From positions 17,521,176-17,585,175 of the forward strand of contig NC_052359.1 of NCBI RefSeq assembly GCF_009727055.1: a DNA stretch of 64,000 nucleotides. The letters are read 5' to 3'. Under the pieces are notes generated by a model. The model had not been told where the DNA came from. It worked only from the letters and a program-made list of their open reading frames with translations, and made no database searches. The stretch comes from Benincasa hispida (taxonomy: Eukaryota; Streptophyta; Magnoliopsida; Cucurbitales; Cucurbitaceae). Numbering within the stretch: the first letter of the stretch is position 1; every line of letters starts with the position of its first letter. Below, one piece after another: positions 12,025 through 23,300 of this stretch. The translations under genes and the position numbers were made by a program.

Positions 12025-12594
12025 TTGAAAAAGTTGTTGAAAATACGAACAAATCTTGATTAGTTTTGCTAAACCACGTTTAAACCAATTTGTTTTGCAA
12101 AACAGTTTCAAGTACCCTAAGCTATAGACTTCTATTTTGTAATGATGCACCAGTAAGTCAGGACAAACGCCACCGGTGGGGTGATCAGTTGCCCCTTCAC
12201 TGGGATGAGACATTTCCAACCATTAGGCAAAACCAACTCATGGAACTGAACCTAACAGCCACCATTTTTTGGTCCACAATTGTTAACATTTAACTATTCC
12301 GTGTATGTGTAACCCCTTGTTTTCGGTGCCAGAGTCCCGCCCTAATGCGCTTACCATAGGGAAAAGACAGATTAGGACAAGAGACTAAGTTACACTATCC
12401 TCTTATAGGAGATCAAATAAAGAAACGCGCAAAACTGCCATCCTTTAGGGGGACACTCCCAGGGTGTCTCGAGGCGATGCGCAGTAACGTTATTCAACCT
12501 AACGAGGGAGATCGAGGGATATGTTGTCGCACTTCCCGCTCCCACTTACTATGAACATTCTCTCCATCCACCTTGATATTGACTACCCAAACAC

Positions 12595-12632
12595 CTGTCT
12601 CTTATACACATCTAGATGTGTATAAGAGACAG
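12595..12632. other. Tn5/Nextera mosaic-end junction (library artefact)
   Basis: CTGTCTCTTATACACATCT is followed at once by its reverse complement, making a 38-bp perfect palindrome. This is the mate-pair circularisation junction of the Tn5-based library method. The 74 bases before it (12521-12594) are repeated after it (12642-12716) with one inserted base. It translates to the known contaminant peptide VSYTHLDVYKRQ. Confidence 0.95.
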
Positions 12633-13939
12633 CCGCAGGACATGTTGTCGCACTTCCCGCTCCCACTTACTATGAACATTCTCTCCATCCACCTTGATAT
12701 TGACCTACCCAAACACCATCCGTTGCGGGGACATGCCATAGGTGCCACAAGGTCGAGGATAGATCTCACGGTGTGGACTATTTAGGAGAAAGGTTAAAGA
12801 TGTAAGTGTAGCATCTTATGCCCCAAGTACCTCCCACTGAATGTTCTACCTAGGGATTCATTAACCTAGACAATCCGACTATTGATTTTAGTCTAAGTCA
12901 TCTTTTTAAACTCTGCTCATAAACAACGTTTTTTTATGAAATATAAACAATTCAAGTAGTCACATTTAAACACTTTAATGGACTGTTCTTAACTTGCATG
13001 CATGCATCAAATCTATCTAATTCACCTTTCCAAGTAAGTTCCCAGGTAGAGGTGTTACGTTTCCGTCAACTTAAATACCCCAGCCTAGCCAGAACCCGCC
13101 TTAGACAAAAGGTCCCTTATAGATAGATTTGCTACACTTTAACCTTTTATTAGCCAATTCAATCCTATTAAATTGATTAAAAGATTAAAGCCTTAGGGTT
13201 GCTAATCATATTAGAACCGTGATCTTAGGTCTATGTGATCCAAAATTTAAACATTTTAAAACCATGAATTAAACCTAAGTGAGCATGCATGTCTTTCTTA
13301 TTTCTTTTAGTTCTAATTTCTCTTTAACTTTAAAAAGAAACAACTAAAATCATTGCGCACAACTAGGCATTTATAACATTTATAAAATAACCTATGTGTC
13401 ATGCATCATGTAATGTCCAGTCATTACTATATAACTTTTATATAACGCGTAATAACCAAGCAAACATGCTTATATAATGTATAAATATAACTCTTATATT
13501 ATATGATGCATGAGCATGTTCTTTCATAATTAAAATCATGCTTCTCTAAATTATAACAATTACAATAAAAAGATGATGCATGACCATTTCATAACCTAAG
13601 GTGGGATTTACTATATGTGCATACCATATGACATAGAAGACATACATCACATGTATTAAACAAATAGGTTAATGGACCGGGATGAGCCTTTAAACCTAAA
13701 AGAACGGGAATGAAAAACCCTATCTATTACATTTTTCATCGAGCAAACTGGTTCACAGGCGAACCGGGTCTTCAACCGCCAGGAAGTCTCCATCGTGTAG
13801 TAATCTTTAGTAGGTAGACAATCGTTCAGCGCACACTATACGATAGGTTCATATGTAAATGATCGCATAGACGACGACGAGGCTGTGAAGCCTGATCGTC
13901 TATGTGATCGTGTAACGCGTGATGGCAGGTAAACTATTT

Positions 13940-14320
13940 ACCTTGAATTACTAAGCAATAGTTTAGTCAGTTACTAAGTAATGAAGCTTGCTAACCTAAA
14001 TGATCGTCTAGTGCACTTTAAACAATACGTGAGCATCTGATCGTTTAACCTAGCGTGCAACTTGGTCAACGATTTACCGTGTGATGCTAAGCGATCGTTT
14101 AGTCAGTTACTAAGCAATGAAGCTTGCTGACCTAAACGATGGTCTAGCATGTGCGCACGTTAAGCGATCTGCCAGCATCTCAATGTTTACACGATGCGCG
14201 CAATTAAACAATTTACCTTACGATGCTAAACGATCATTTAGTCATTTACTAAGCGATGAAGCTTGCTGACCTAAACAATCGTCTAGCATGCGTGTGCGTT
14301 AAACGATACTCAGCGACCAC
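13940..14320. repeat. ~138-bp imperfect tandem repeat, three units, in copia leader
   Basis: ATGAAGCTTGCT recurs at 13981, 14118 and 14256 (spacing 137 and 138). Each unit has TTTAGTCA..TTACTAAG before it and CCTAAA..ATCGTCTAG or a close variant after it. The GATCGTTTA word is shared with the LTR cluster at 15243. Confidence 0.75.
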
Positions 14321-14771
14321 GTGCTCGATCGTCTTCCCGATACGACCAACGCTTGATCTATACGCCATCGTTCAACAGATGCATTCAACCATGATCACGT
14401 ACTCCTTCATCTTTACGATGCGATGGACAGCGATCGTATAGACTTCTTCTGTACGATGCGATCAACCCTTGATCGTCTCCTTCCTTAAAGAGCTGCAACC
14501 TTTGTCCAGAACATCGACGAACGACGCAAGACTTCAAACACTTTGAATACAGACTCGATTACGATTATATATGCCCAAAAACGCAGGAGCCTTTACATAC
14601 AACCGCAAATGTAAAAGGAATTTAAACAAACCGAGGTAATTCATCCCGAAAACATCCATTAATCCAGCACATCCACAGCAGAGTTAACATTTAAAACAGC
14701 ATAGAAATGCACCCACCACGAATGTTAACGTTATTTCGTTGCAACAAATGAAATCAAAGTATCAGAAACCT

Positions 14772-14784
14772 GGCTCTGATACCA
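14772..14784 (-). other. Copia primer binding site, initiator tRNA-Met type
   Basis: The - strand reads TGGTATCAGAGCC, the standard complement of the plant initiator Met-tRNA 3' end, two bases inside the LTR boundary. Confidence 0.9.
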
Positions 14785-14786
14785 AT

Positions 14787-16846
14787 TGAAGGATCTCAAA
14801 ATGAGAATTCCATGAGCGGGTTTAGATCACTCCGATTTTCACAGTGACCCGAATATAAACAATATACATTCTAAATTAGCAGTTATGCATAATAAATCTC
14901 AACAACAGCATGCTCAGTATACAATAAAGCATAGAGAAGGGGTTCATTACCAGAGGAAGATGATCTTCGAATATATAAACCCACAGCAGCAGAAGAACTC
15001 CACCAATCTACCAGCACCCCAGCGAGTCTCTCGTCTGATACTGCATGATCCGAACGTACACGAACAAGGAGTTGGGGACAACACCACCTATAGGGAGACC
15101 CAGGTATCCTCGGCGTCAAAAACCCAGAGAGTGGGCTCTGGTGAGTTTGGTAGAAGACGGAGGAGAAGAAATCATGTAGATGACAAGCGCGCACGAGAAG
15201 AACTTCGCTATCCCAGATGTTTATCGTATAGTAAAACTACATGATCGTTTAGGAAAAATGGACGATCGTTTAGGAAACTTGTACACGATCGTTTAGGGAA
15301 CGCGCGAGTTAGATGATCGTTTAGACGACTGAGAATCTTTCGTATAGGCTCTCGGTGATCAGTCTTTCACGATCTCTTTAGGGCGCAGGCTATCTTTTGC
15401 ACGACTTAATTGTTCCAAAAATTGAAAACGATTTTCAACTTGTATCCCGCCGGTTACCTTAACCCTTACGGCCCATGTTCTCACTTACAAACGGTGAAAA
15501 TTGGTTAATTATTAAATAATTAATCAATTAATTTATTTAATAAATATAATCATATTATATTTATATCCTATAGTTTGATATCATATATCTACTATAGTAT
15601 TTTTCCTATATTTGATATACATCACATTTATATCTAATTTCCTCCAAAATAATGTATATCTTACATTTAGCCAATTATATCATATATAATTAGCCATTCC
15701 AATTATATCATATACAATTGTACTTTCTCTTGTCAATTTGAGCATTTCAAATTAACCCAAACACTGGTTCTCGACTTTATCCAAGCTACCCAAGTGACCT
15801 AATGGACCTGTGGCTCAAAGCTCTAATGGTACGTGATTAGTTGACTAAACTCTTTAGCCACGAGATTCACCATCCGTTAACTATCAATGATTCCACTAAA
15901 GACCAACAGTTGAACTCTTCTTACCACATAAATATTTCTGTGTCCATTGGATATAATCAATCATGAGTACGATGAACCTTCACAGATGCTTGTAAGTATA
16001 GTTGGGCCAATTTACTGTTTTGCCCCTGTAGTTACGTCTCACTCCTTAAGTACAACTGATTCCTCTAATGAACAATACAACATAGTCCAACTATGTGTGA
16101 ACACCTCTTAGGCCAGGAGAAGGTGTGTGGTGCCACATCATTCAAGCCCCAGAATTAGCCCTTAAAGGAGCCATCTATCTACTTACCCCTGCCTCGGGAA
16201 GGAGTGAATTCCATCTTGTGTATCTGAGTTCCCAGCTCCCAAATTAGACGAATCCCCAAAATGGTAGGTTTGAATCGACGAACTGGCCACTCGCACCCAT
16301 ACAAATCAAAGGACCGCCCTCAATGCAGGAGTTCCCAACTCACTCAGGATTGAGGTCATGTTACCTATGGTCATCCTAGTGAAGTGAAGTCCCTGTCATG
16401 AACGGTGTTATATAACGAGACGTTAACACTTCATGGTCAGGTCTTATACAAACTCTTTGTATAGGATGCCCCCGCTCGCATGTCTCTAACACGAATTATT
16501 AGGATCAGACCATCTATGACAAGTCACAACACTTGTGACCATTCCACAAAGCGGGCCATGTTCGTAGCATTTCCAGGATAAGGTTTCCCTCCTTTATCCA
16601 TATACTACAGACCATTTTGGTTATCACTCAAGACATGATCCACTTGTATGTCACTATATACATGCTTGAGTCACAAATAGATAACCAGGGATTTTATGTT
16701 TATTGGTTTATGGTAAAGCAACTAAAACAAGTAAATGAGCAAAACAGAAAGTTGTGAAGTAAATATCATATATTAACAATCATAGATGTTCGTATGTATT
16801 GTTTACAAACTACAAGACACGAGACTTTAAGGCATCAACCCCAACA
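14787..16846 (-). repeat. 5' LTR of the copia element, 2.06 kb
   Basis: On the - strand it starts TGTTGGGGTTGATGCC (16846) and ends GATCCTTCA (14787), directly before the primer site. No gene; open frames 14883-15244 are incidental. 15480-15760 is very A/T-rich. No second copy lies in the window. Confidence 0.85.
15243..15324. repeat. Cluster of four GATCGTTTAG motifs in the copia LTR
   Basis: GATCGTTTAG occurs at 15243, 15264, 15287 and 15315, spaced 21-28 bp. The same word and one-base variants occur through the leader tandem repeat. Its role is unknown. Confidence 0.8.
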
Positions 16847-18186
16847 TGTGTACCCATCAAGGAAGCAAAAATAATCAATCCCCGCTAAGTTGTCGAGCAT
16901 TTATCAATAAAGGGTAGGAGGAATGATCTTTCTTTCTCGTCGCGTTGAGTTTCTTGTAATCCATACAAATCTGCCAACCCGTGACGGTTCTCATGGGGAT
17001 CAATTTGTTGTTTGCGTTAGGAACCACTGTCATCCCACCCTTTTTGGGAATGCATTACACGAGGCTGACCCAAGTGCTATCTGCAATGGGGTAGATAATG
17101 TCGACATCTAACCATTTGATGATTTATTTTTTAACAACCTATTTCATCGCCAGGGTTCAATCTGTGTTGAGGTTCTATTGAGCCCTTTTGATTTTCTTCA
17201 AGCTGGATTTGATGCATGCAATACGTTGGGCTAATACCTCTGATGTCTGCTAGCGTCCATCTGATCGCTCTAATATATTTTTCTAAAATATTATTCAAAA
17301 CAATTTCTTTTTCTTCAGGTAACGTAGAGGATATGATGACTGGTAAGGTTTCATTCTGGCCGAGAAATACGTACTTCAAGTGGGTTGGTAGAGTTTTTAG
17401 TTTTTGTGTAGGTGGTTGCTCTAAAGAGGGCTTATATGCTTTTCTTTCTTCATCCAAATTTAGCATTTCATCATTCTTCAACATCTTTGTTATCGCATGG
17501 AAAGTCTCAATGGATGCTATAGCATCCTCTCTTTCTTCATTATCTTCCTCGGATTCCCAATTTCCAACGCAAGTTTGTTCATCATCGGAATCAGATAAGC
17601 CATCCTCATTTGGGAACTTCATTTCCTTGATAATATTGAACATGAGCTTCTTTCCATTGACGCTCATTGTCATTTCTCCTTTATGCACATCTATTTGAGC
17701 ACGACCAGTAGACAAGAATGGTCGTCCCAATATGATTGGAACAACTTTATCTACCTTATAATATAAGATAATGAAGTCTACAGGTAGGATGAATTTATCT
17801 ATTGTTACCAAGACATCCTTTAATTTCCCTTGAAGGTGCACCAAGGATCTATCGGCGAGTTCAAGAGTCAACATTGTCGGTGTTAGCTGTCCAACATACA
17901 ATCTTTTGAAAATTGAAAGGGGCATTAAGTTTATGCTTACCCCGAGATCGTATAATGCTTGGCCAATATATATTTCTTCTATTGAGCAGGGTACTGTGAA
18001 ACTGCTTGGGTCACGCATCCTTGGTGGAATTATAGTGTTGTATTCTTGTGTCAATGCCACTGTGGCGAATCTTCCCGTGCTTCTCTTCTTCAAGACGATG
18101 TTCTTCAAAATTTTCACATACACAGGCATCTGCTCTATCGCTTCTATGAACGGAATATTGATGTGCAATTGTTTCAATATTTCCAA
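16847..18186 (-). pseudogene. Element 2 protease and truncated reverse transcriptase
   Basis: A 351-codon frame (18186-17131) holds the aspartic protease, with DLGVSINLMP in place of DLGASINLMP, the flap region ([22 protein letters not shown]), an acidic linker, and the reverse transcriptase start (WTLADIRGISPTYCMHQI). After 17131 a frameshift occurs and the sequence remains readable to about 16870 (WQICMDYKKLNA, then FPLPFID with shifted frames). It stops exactly where relatives have FLDGY, because the copia LTR was inserted there. The linker pairs the protease with reverse transcriptase in one Gag-Pol product. The Gly-Ala to Gly-Val change at the protease active site is a further sign of decay. 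Confidence 0.85.
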
Positions 18187-20063
18187 GAAGTGTTGATACT
18201 TGCCTCATCGTTATGTTTCTTTTTCAATCTTTGAGGAAATGGAGGTAGTTGTACTTCCAGTGTTTCATGGTTTGGAGGCTTAGAGGTGATCGTATCTTCT
18301 GGTTCCTTAGTTGTCTTGGACTTCTTTGATTCAGTATGCGATAGAGCCTTCTTTGATTCAATCACAGGTTGCTCATTTGATCCAGTCTTGTGAGGCTCCT
18401 TTATGGCTTCTATCGCCTTCTTTCCACTCTTTAAGGTGACTGCTTGACAATGTTCTTTCCCGACATTCCCTGGATTACGTGGAAGCTCAGTTGAGCTAGG
18501 CAATGTCCCTTAGGGTCTGTTCTTTAGCTCTCCCACAATTTGTCCCATTTGAATTTCCAAATTGCAGATGGATGTAGCTTGGTTTTGAAGGACGGGTTCA
18601 TTCTTTTCGATGTATGGGAGGACGATCCTCCATCGAGACAAAGAAAAGATCATCGATGATCAGTATAGTATTGATTGTGTTTTTTTGACTAGCATAATTT
18701 TCTCCAATTAACTTATCTGTGGCTAGTAAACTTAAAGTAGCGGTAGCCCTTTAAAGAATTTGCTAAAAAGAACAAACTATTTTAGTCTACTTGTATTAAA
18801 CCACTAAAGAAAATATTCCTTCAATAAGTTCTCCAGGGATGATGAGGATGGTGGTTGAGAAATGCTAGCTTGCTGTTGTCCATTAAATCTCTGAAAGAAC
18901 CCTGGCGGTCCCTCTCTCTGAGCCACAGGTTGACTACTTTGCTGTTGGTTGTTCTTCCAAGAAAAACTGGGGTGATTTCACCACCCTTGGTTGTAAGTGT
19001 TTGAATAATGATTGTTCTTGACAAAGTAAACTTATTGAGGATTTCGTGGGCATTCCTCAAAAGAATGTGATTCTTCACATAAGACACAACTGGTGCTTGT
19101 TTGCTCACATTCACTTGCCCATTTCGAGCTCTTGAATTGTTTTTTTTATGGCTTGGAGCAAGTTTATCATCGCATTCATCTGATTTTGTAATGATGAGAT
19201 GGCACCATTACTTGAATTACCTTCTCTGGGCTTCGTTATTTGATCATTTTCTTGCCAATCTACATGGTTTTTTGAGATGCAATCAAGAATATTCTTTGCT
19301 TCATCATATGTTTTGTCCAGAAGACCTCCTGCTGCTCCCACATTGACAACTGTCTACGATGCAGAGTTAAGTCCATGATAGAAAATCGTCATTTGGAGGC
19401 AATCGGGTAATCCATTGTGTGGGCAATCACGTACTAGCCTTTTGAATCTCGCCCATGCGTCACTGATGATTCATCTTCTTCTTGTTCAAAATTGGTGATC
19501 AATTTCCTCCTTTTGGCATTTTTTGTGGGAGGGAAATACTTTTCATAAATTTCCCCACAACTTGTTCCCATGACGTTATCTCTCTTGGTTCGAGAGAATA
19601 TGTCCATTTCCTTGCTTTATCGCATAGTGAAAATGGAAATAGCATGAGTCAAACCTCTTTTGGGAAATATTAGGGAACGCAAAAGTGTTGCAAATTTCAA
19701 TGATGCTTCATAGATGGGAATGTGGATCTTCACCACGCCGTCCTCTAAACTGTCCCGCTATTTGCATCATTTGTAACATTACTAGCTTCATTTTGACCTT
19801 GATCCATCCAATGCTGGTCTCATGATTCATGGGGAGAAATCATACAAATTTTGTGACGCATAGTCCTAGATGGGTCTATTGTGATCATTTGCCAGTAGGA
19901 TGGGATTTTCCAGCATGCTGTTTTCATTTGTTACTCGTTCTTCAGGTTGTTCAGCCATTCTACGAGCTCTTCCTTGTCGTTTACGTCTGTTTCTCTACCT
20001 TATGCGAAGGGTTCTTTCAATCTTTGGGTCATACTCGAGCTCAGAAGTATTTCCTTCGCTCAT
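18174..20063 (-). pseudogene. Element 2 gag, broken, with a ~200-bp insertion
   Basis: The start MSEGNTSELEYDP at 20063-20061 matches that of element 6 (41491). Readable pieces in order: YDFSP near 19830, Gag core 19745-19440, the middle region (LLDKTYDEAKNILDCISKNHVDW, 19341-19111), a zinc knuckle CVLCEESHSFEEC near 19080 that needs a frameshift, and a C-terminal part (18503-18174) with the gag-protease linker (KEHCQAVTLKSGK). Stops and frameshifts occur throughout. A foreign ~200-bp block at 18616-18819 separates the zinc knuckle from the linker. Compared with elements 3 and 5 the order is the same. Confidence 0.8.
18616..18819. other. ~200-bp insertion of unknown origin in gag
   Basis: Relatives read straight through here (compare 33765-33795), whereas element 2 has about 204 extra bases starting GGGAGGACGATCCTCC, itself a short inverted repeat, plus the palindrome GATCATCGATGATC. 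I see no clear target duplication, ORF or family match. Confidence 0.6.
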
Positions 20064-20164
20064 ATGACACTTGCTTCTTCGTTCACAAGTGGAATGGCAA
20101 TACTCCAAAAGTCGAAAGCTCCAAAGATCAAAGAGGTTTGATGTTAGCGCAATCTATACCGTAA

Positions 20165-20182
20165 TCCCCAACAACGGCACCA
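20165..20182 (-). other. Primer binding site of element 2
   Basis: The - strand reads TGGTGCCGTTGTTGGGGA, the tRNA-Asp complement with three C-to-T changes, six bases inside the LTR end. Confidence 0.85.
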
Positions 20183-20188
20183 AAAACT

Positions 20189-20327
20189 TGATGCGGTGAT
20201 TTATAATCCGATAAGAGGGTGTATGGAGGTGATGATTATGCAAGTTTTCCTAACAAAGCCTAAGTATAAGCCTTGTTAGGTCCTGGTAAGTCTAGGGTCG
20301 AACACGGGGATTACTCAAACAGATATG
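20189..20327 (-). repeat. 5' LTR of element 2 (family C), inner part
   Basis: The LTR's internal end lies at 20189 (TGATGCGG on the + strand). The remaining ~1.25 kb resumes at 27142 after element 3. The last five bases, ATATG (20323-20327), are duplicated at 27142-27146. Confidence 0.8.
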
Positions 20328-21966
20328 TGATGCGCTATTTTATTAGGTGGAATATGGATGATATGCATTGATGGAATTGCATTGTGCACTCAAGTTTCCC
20401 CAGCAGAATTCAAGTGTAAATTCTGCAAAGTTTTCTGTTAAGTCCAGGGTCGATCACAAGGACTTGTGAAAATAGTTTGCGTTGATAATTTTCTTATGAA
20501 AACTTTGCGGTAACGGGTAAAAATAAAGAAGGTGTTGGTTGGTTTGATTGGGTTGATTGAAAATAAATAAAATGCGGCGGAGTTTGAAAAGAGTTAGTAA
20601 ACGGGAAATGCGATGAATATGCAGTGAACGGGCTAAGAAAGGTTTCGGCTAACACTCCCTAGAATGCGTTCATACTTGCGATCATGCAACATGCATACAA
20701 CAGTAAACCACCTCTCAGCGCAAATACCACGGCTTCTAAGGCGAGAATACATGTGATAATTATGCGATAAGTCTACAGGGTTTACACATAAACCTCTATT
20801 CCTATTTATGCGATGACAAGATGACATCCACACAAATATGCGACCACATATTATCATTCCTATTCCTAGGATTCATGCGATGCAAGTTGACAAACAGAGC
20901 TTATCTCTAAATCCCTATCTCTTACTTATGCCAATATAATCTTGCTCTCTCGAGTCTAGATTCTAACCTAGCTCTCTCGAGTCATTAGGTTCTTTCTTTA
21001 GACTCTCTCTCGAGTAGCTCTAAAGGGGTGTTGGGCACAACATAAAACAAGACAATCGCAAGCAGTGAACTTCCTAGGTCATGTTAGCCTAGTTCTTCTC
21101 AACCCATTCAACTAACTTAGTTACTCATGCGTATTATGAGAGTGAGCAGATGAATAAATAGAACTTCTATTGAATAAATATGAAGATGAAGTACAAATAT
21201 CAATGCAAGTAAAGTAAAGTGCCTAGTAGAAATTTCTTTCTGCCAGGCGATTACAATGTTCTACTCGTGCTCTAAAGATATTTCTCGCTCTCGCGAGAGT
21301 CGGCCCACTCTCTGCCCTTACGCCCCAAGTTTATCTCTCGAGTTGCCTTGGGCTATCTCCGGTGTCACCGCTCTTCTCTTACTCTGCCTTAAAAATGAAA
21401 AGAAAACTATGAACTGAATGTAAGTCGATCTACTAGTTAACTTGTTCAACCCCTTTCTGAAGAATGCACTTGGTATTTGTAGAGCATCCATGGTGAAAGG
21501 CGGCTTCTCTCTCCTGGTTGTACAGATGGGACAGCTTTAATTCCTTACTGATGCGTCGGATGATTGTGATCGATAAACCTGTTTGTACTTTGAGACCGTT
21601 ATCGGCTGTCAACTTAATTTGGATCTGACTGTCATCAGCTTTCTATCTCATCGCTCTTAATTGGCCTTTCACCAGATGTGTCCACCATGTTGCGCTAACC
21701 AAGTTGCAGTGATTCTTCTTGGGCGAATTTTTGCGAGCGCGATCAACACAAAGTCTTGTGGTGAAGTTGCACTCGACCGATGAATTCCTATGATTGCAAT
21801 CTTTGCACTGCGTTAACGCATATTCTGTACAAAAAAAATACAAAAATCAATAGTTTCAATGATAGATTTTATGCCTAATGGACGCAATTTATCATTTTTC
21901 ATCAACGCAATCCAACATTGTTTAATAACTTAGCACTATGATAACGTGCATTTTCGCCCCTTATCA
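20328..21966 (-). repeat. 3' LTR of element 3 (family B)
   Basis: Bounded by the ATATG duplication and the polypurine tract. The TATA region near 21476 reads TATTTGTA, a one-base change from TATTTATA in its partner. It starts (on - strand) TGATAAGG, a mutated form of the family palindrome. Confidence 0.9.
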
Positions 21967-21979
21967 CAACCCTAAATTT
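21967..21979 (-). other. Polypurine tract of element 3
   Basis: The - strand reads AAATTTAGGGTTG immediately before the LTR; the same motif occurs in elements 1, 5 and 7. Confidence 0.75.
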
Positions 21980-23300
21980 AAACAATGCTTGTTCTCAAGC
22001 ATAATTTAAAGATTCCTTTAACAAGTCCACCGCAAAGTTCTTTTCCTAAATTTCTCAAGGATACTTTATTCAAATCCTATATACTAGAATTTTCTTAAGT
22101 CTTATTCAAGTCTACTCTTAAAATATTTCTAAGTCCTAGGGACTGCAAGTTTAACTTTCAAAAGGACTTTACTAAATTCCGGAATATCGCATGATTTATT
22201 TCAAAAAGAAAATTTTCTACAGGGGTGACAAAAGATTTATCCTTGCACAAAAATTTTCTTTATTGCTATTTTTTTTCTGACCTTGCACTGATCCGAGTGC
22301 CTTGCCTTCATTTTGGCTTTCCCCCACAGGTGTCATGCGGACATCCAACTACGACCAATGCACTCTTTCTTAGACTAAACCCATACCGATTTGGCATTGG
22401 AGTTGTGGTCATCGATTTATGCGTTGATCCTGGTAACTTACTTTCGTTTTCGCTTGGCCCCACATGTGTCATGCAGACATCCAATTAGGGGTAAGTGCCT
22501 TTCACAACTTAACTCTTATCAACATGGGTTTCCCCTTTCCATTGATAGTGGAGATATTATTCTCAAAAATGTTTTATTTATTTTTTTTTTTTTGTGAACA
22601 TAGCAAGGTCAAAAATAAATACCTCACCCCCGAATTTAAAATGCGGCAATATCCCCATTGCCAAAAGATTAACATAAGTTATGCGATGTTCCAGAATGCG
22701 TTGTAAAGAGAGTTTGAAAGAAAGCTAGCGAACACCTAACTTCTAGAAATATTTTATGAGGTGACTATCTTAAGATTAAGTTGACTCTAATATATACGAA
22801 AGAAATAGAAGCATATTTTTCATCATTGAAATCATACTTGGCAAGGAACAAAATGCGGTAAACTACTAAATTTATCTACTTGTTAAATGATTGCGGTAAT
22901 AAAAAAGGATGCGGTGATAAAACTTTGAAAAACAAAATGCAATGTGATAGCGCAAAATTTGAAATAAAGATACTTTCTTCTTTGGTTTGCAGTAATGGAA
23001 TAAGATGAGTGCTTCTTTGTGTAACATCTCCGCAATCTAACGCCTCGATCGTTGTATGAAAAACAAAGAGAGGGTCAAATTATTTTAAACAAAAGAAAAT
23101 CGTTAACGCAATTTTTTTATTATTATTATTTTTAATAACAATAGTCATAGTAAACTAAGGGTAAACCGAAATTGAGAAGATATTGAAAATTCCAAATAGT
23201 CGAGAAAGGAGTTGAAGAATTGAAGTTTCCAAAACTTGTGTCCCTGATAAGTTGCGATCATTTGATAACGCAGGGTCCACTTATGTTTCGGCTGGATTTC
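21980..23300 (-). other. Element 3 3' untranslated region with paired motif
   Basis: No supported gene. The two copies of the conserved ~45-bp motif lie at 22305-22353 and 22441-22487. The part near 23160-23300 matches the sequence just after the integrase in element 7 (52702-52830), so it is true post-pol sequence. Confidence 0.75.

Larger units (their letters stand above)
12025..14771 (-). other. Copia 5' leader, no gene
   Basis: A 2.7-kb stretch between primer site and gag, with no supported frame. 12300-12560 resembles the conserved leader of cucurbit copia elements. 12595-12632 is an adapter artefact. 12800-13740 is A/T-rich with nothing recognised. 13850-14320 holds ~138-bp tandem repeats. 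Confidence 0.6.
10376..16846 (-). mobile_element. Truncated Ty1/copia retrotransposon
   Basis: Read on the - strand: LTR 16846-14787, initiator-Met primer site, a 2.7-kb leader, gag, zinc knuckle, protease and the start of integrase, then an abrupt end at 10376. Reverse transcriptase, RNase H and the 3' LTR are missing, so the element is 3'-truncated or misassembled. Its 5' LTR interrupts element 2 at the LDGY motif of the reverse transcriptase (16846/16847). Gag and pre-integrase resemble the Gag/pol family abundant in cucurbits (recognition only). Confidence 0.85.

Noticed and set aside
12573..12785. Open frame containing VSYTHLDVYKRQ; likewise 36937-37218 and 37441-37638
   Set aside because: The peptide is the translation of the Tn5 adapter junction, so these are artefacts.
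13940..14320. CRISPR-like spaced repeats
   Set aside because: Units are ~138 bp and imperfect, with similar intervening sequence, inside a plant retroelement leader.
14885..15244. 119-codon frame in the copia LTR
   Set aside because: Lies in LTR sequence, no domain, and overlaps an equally long antisense frame.
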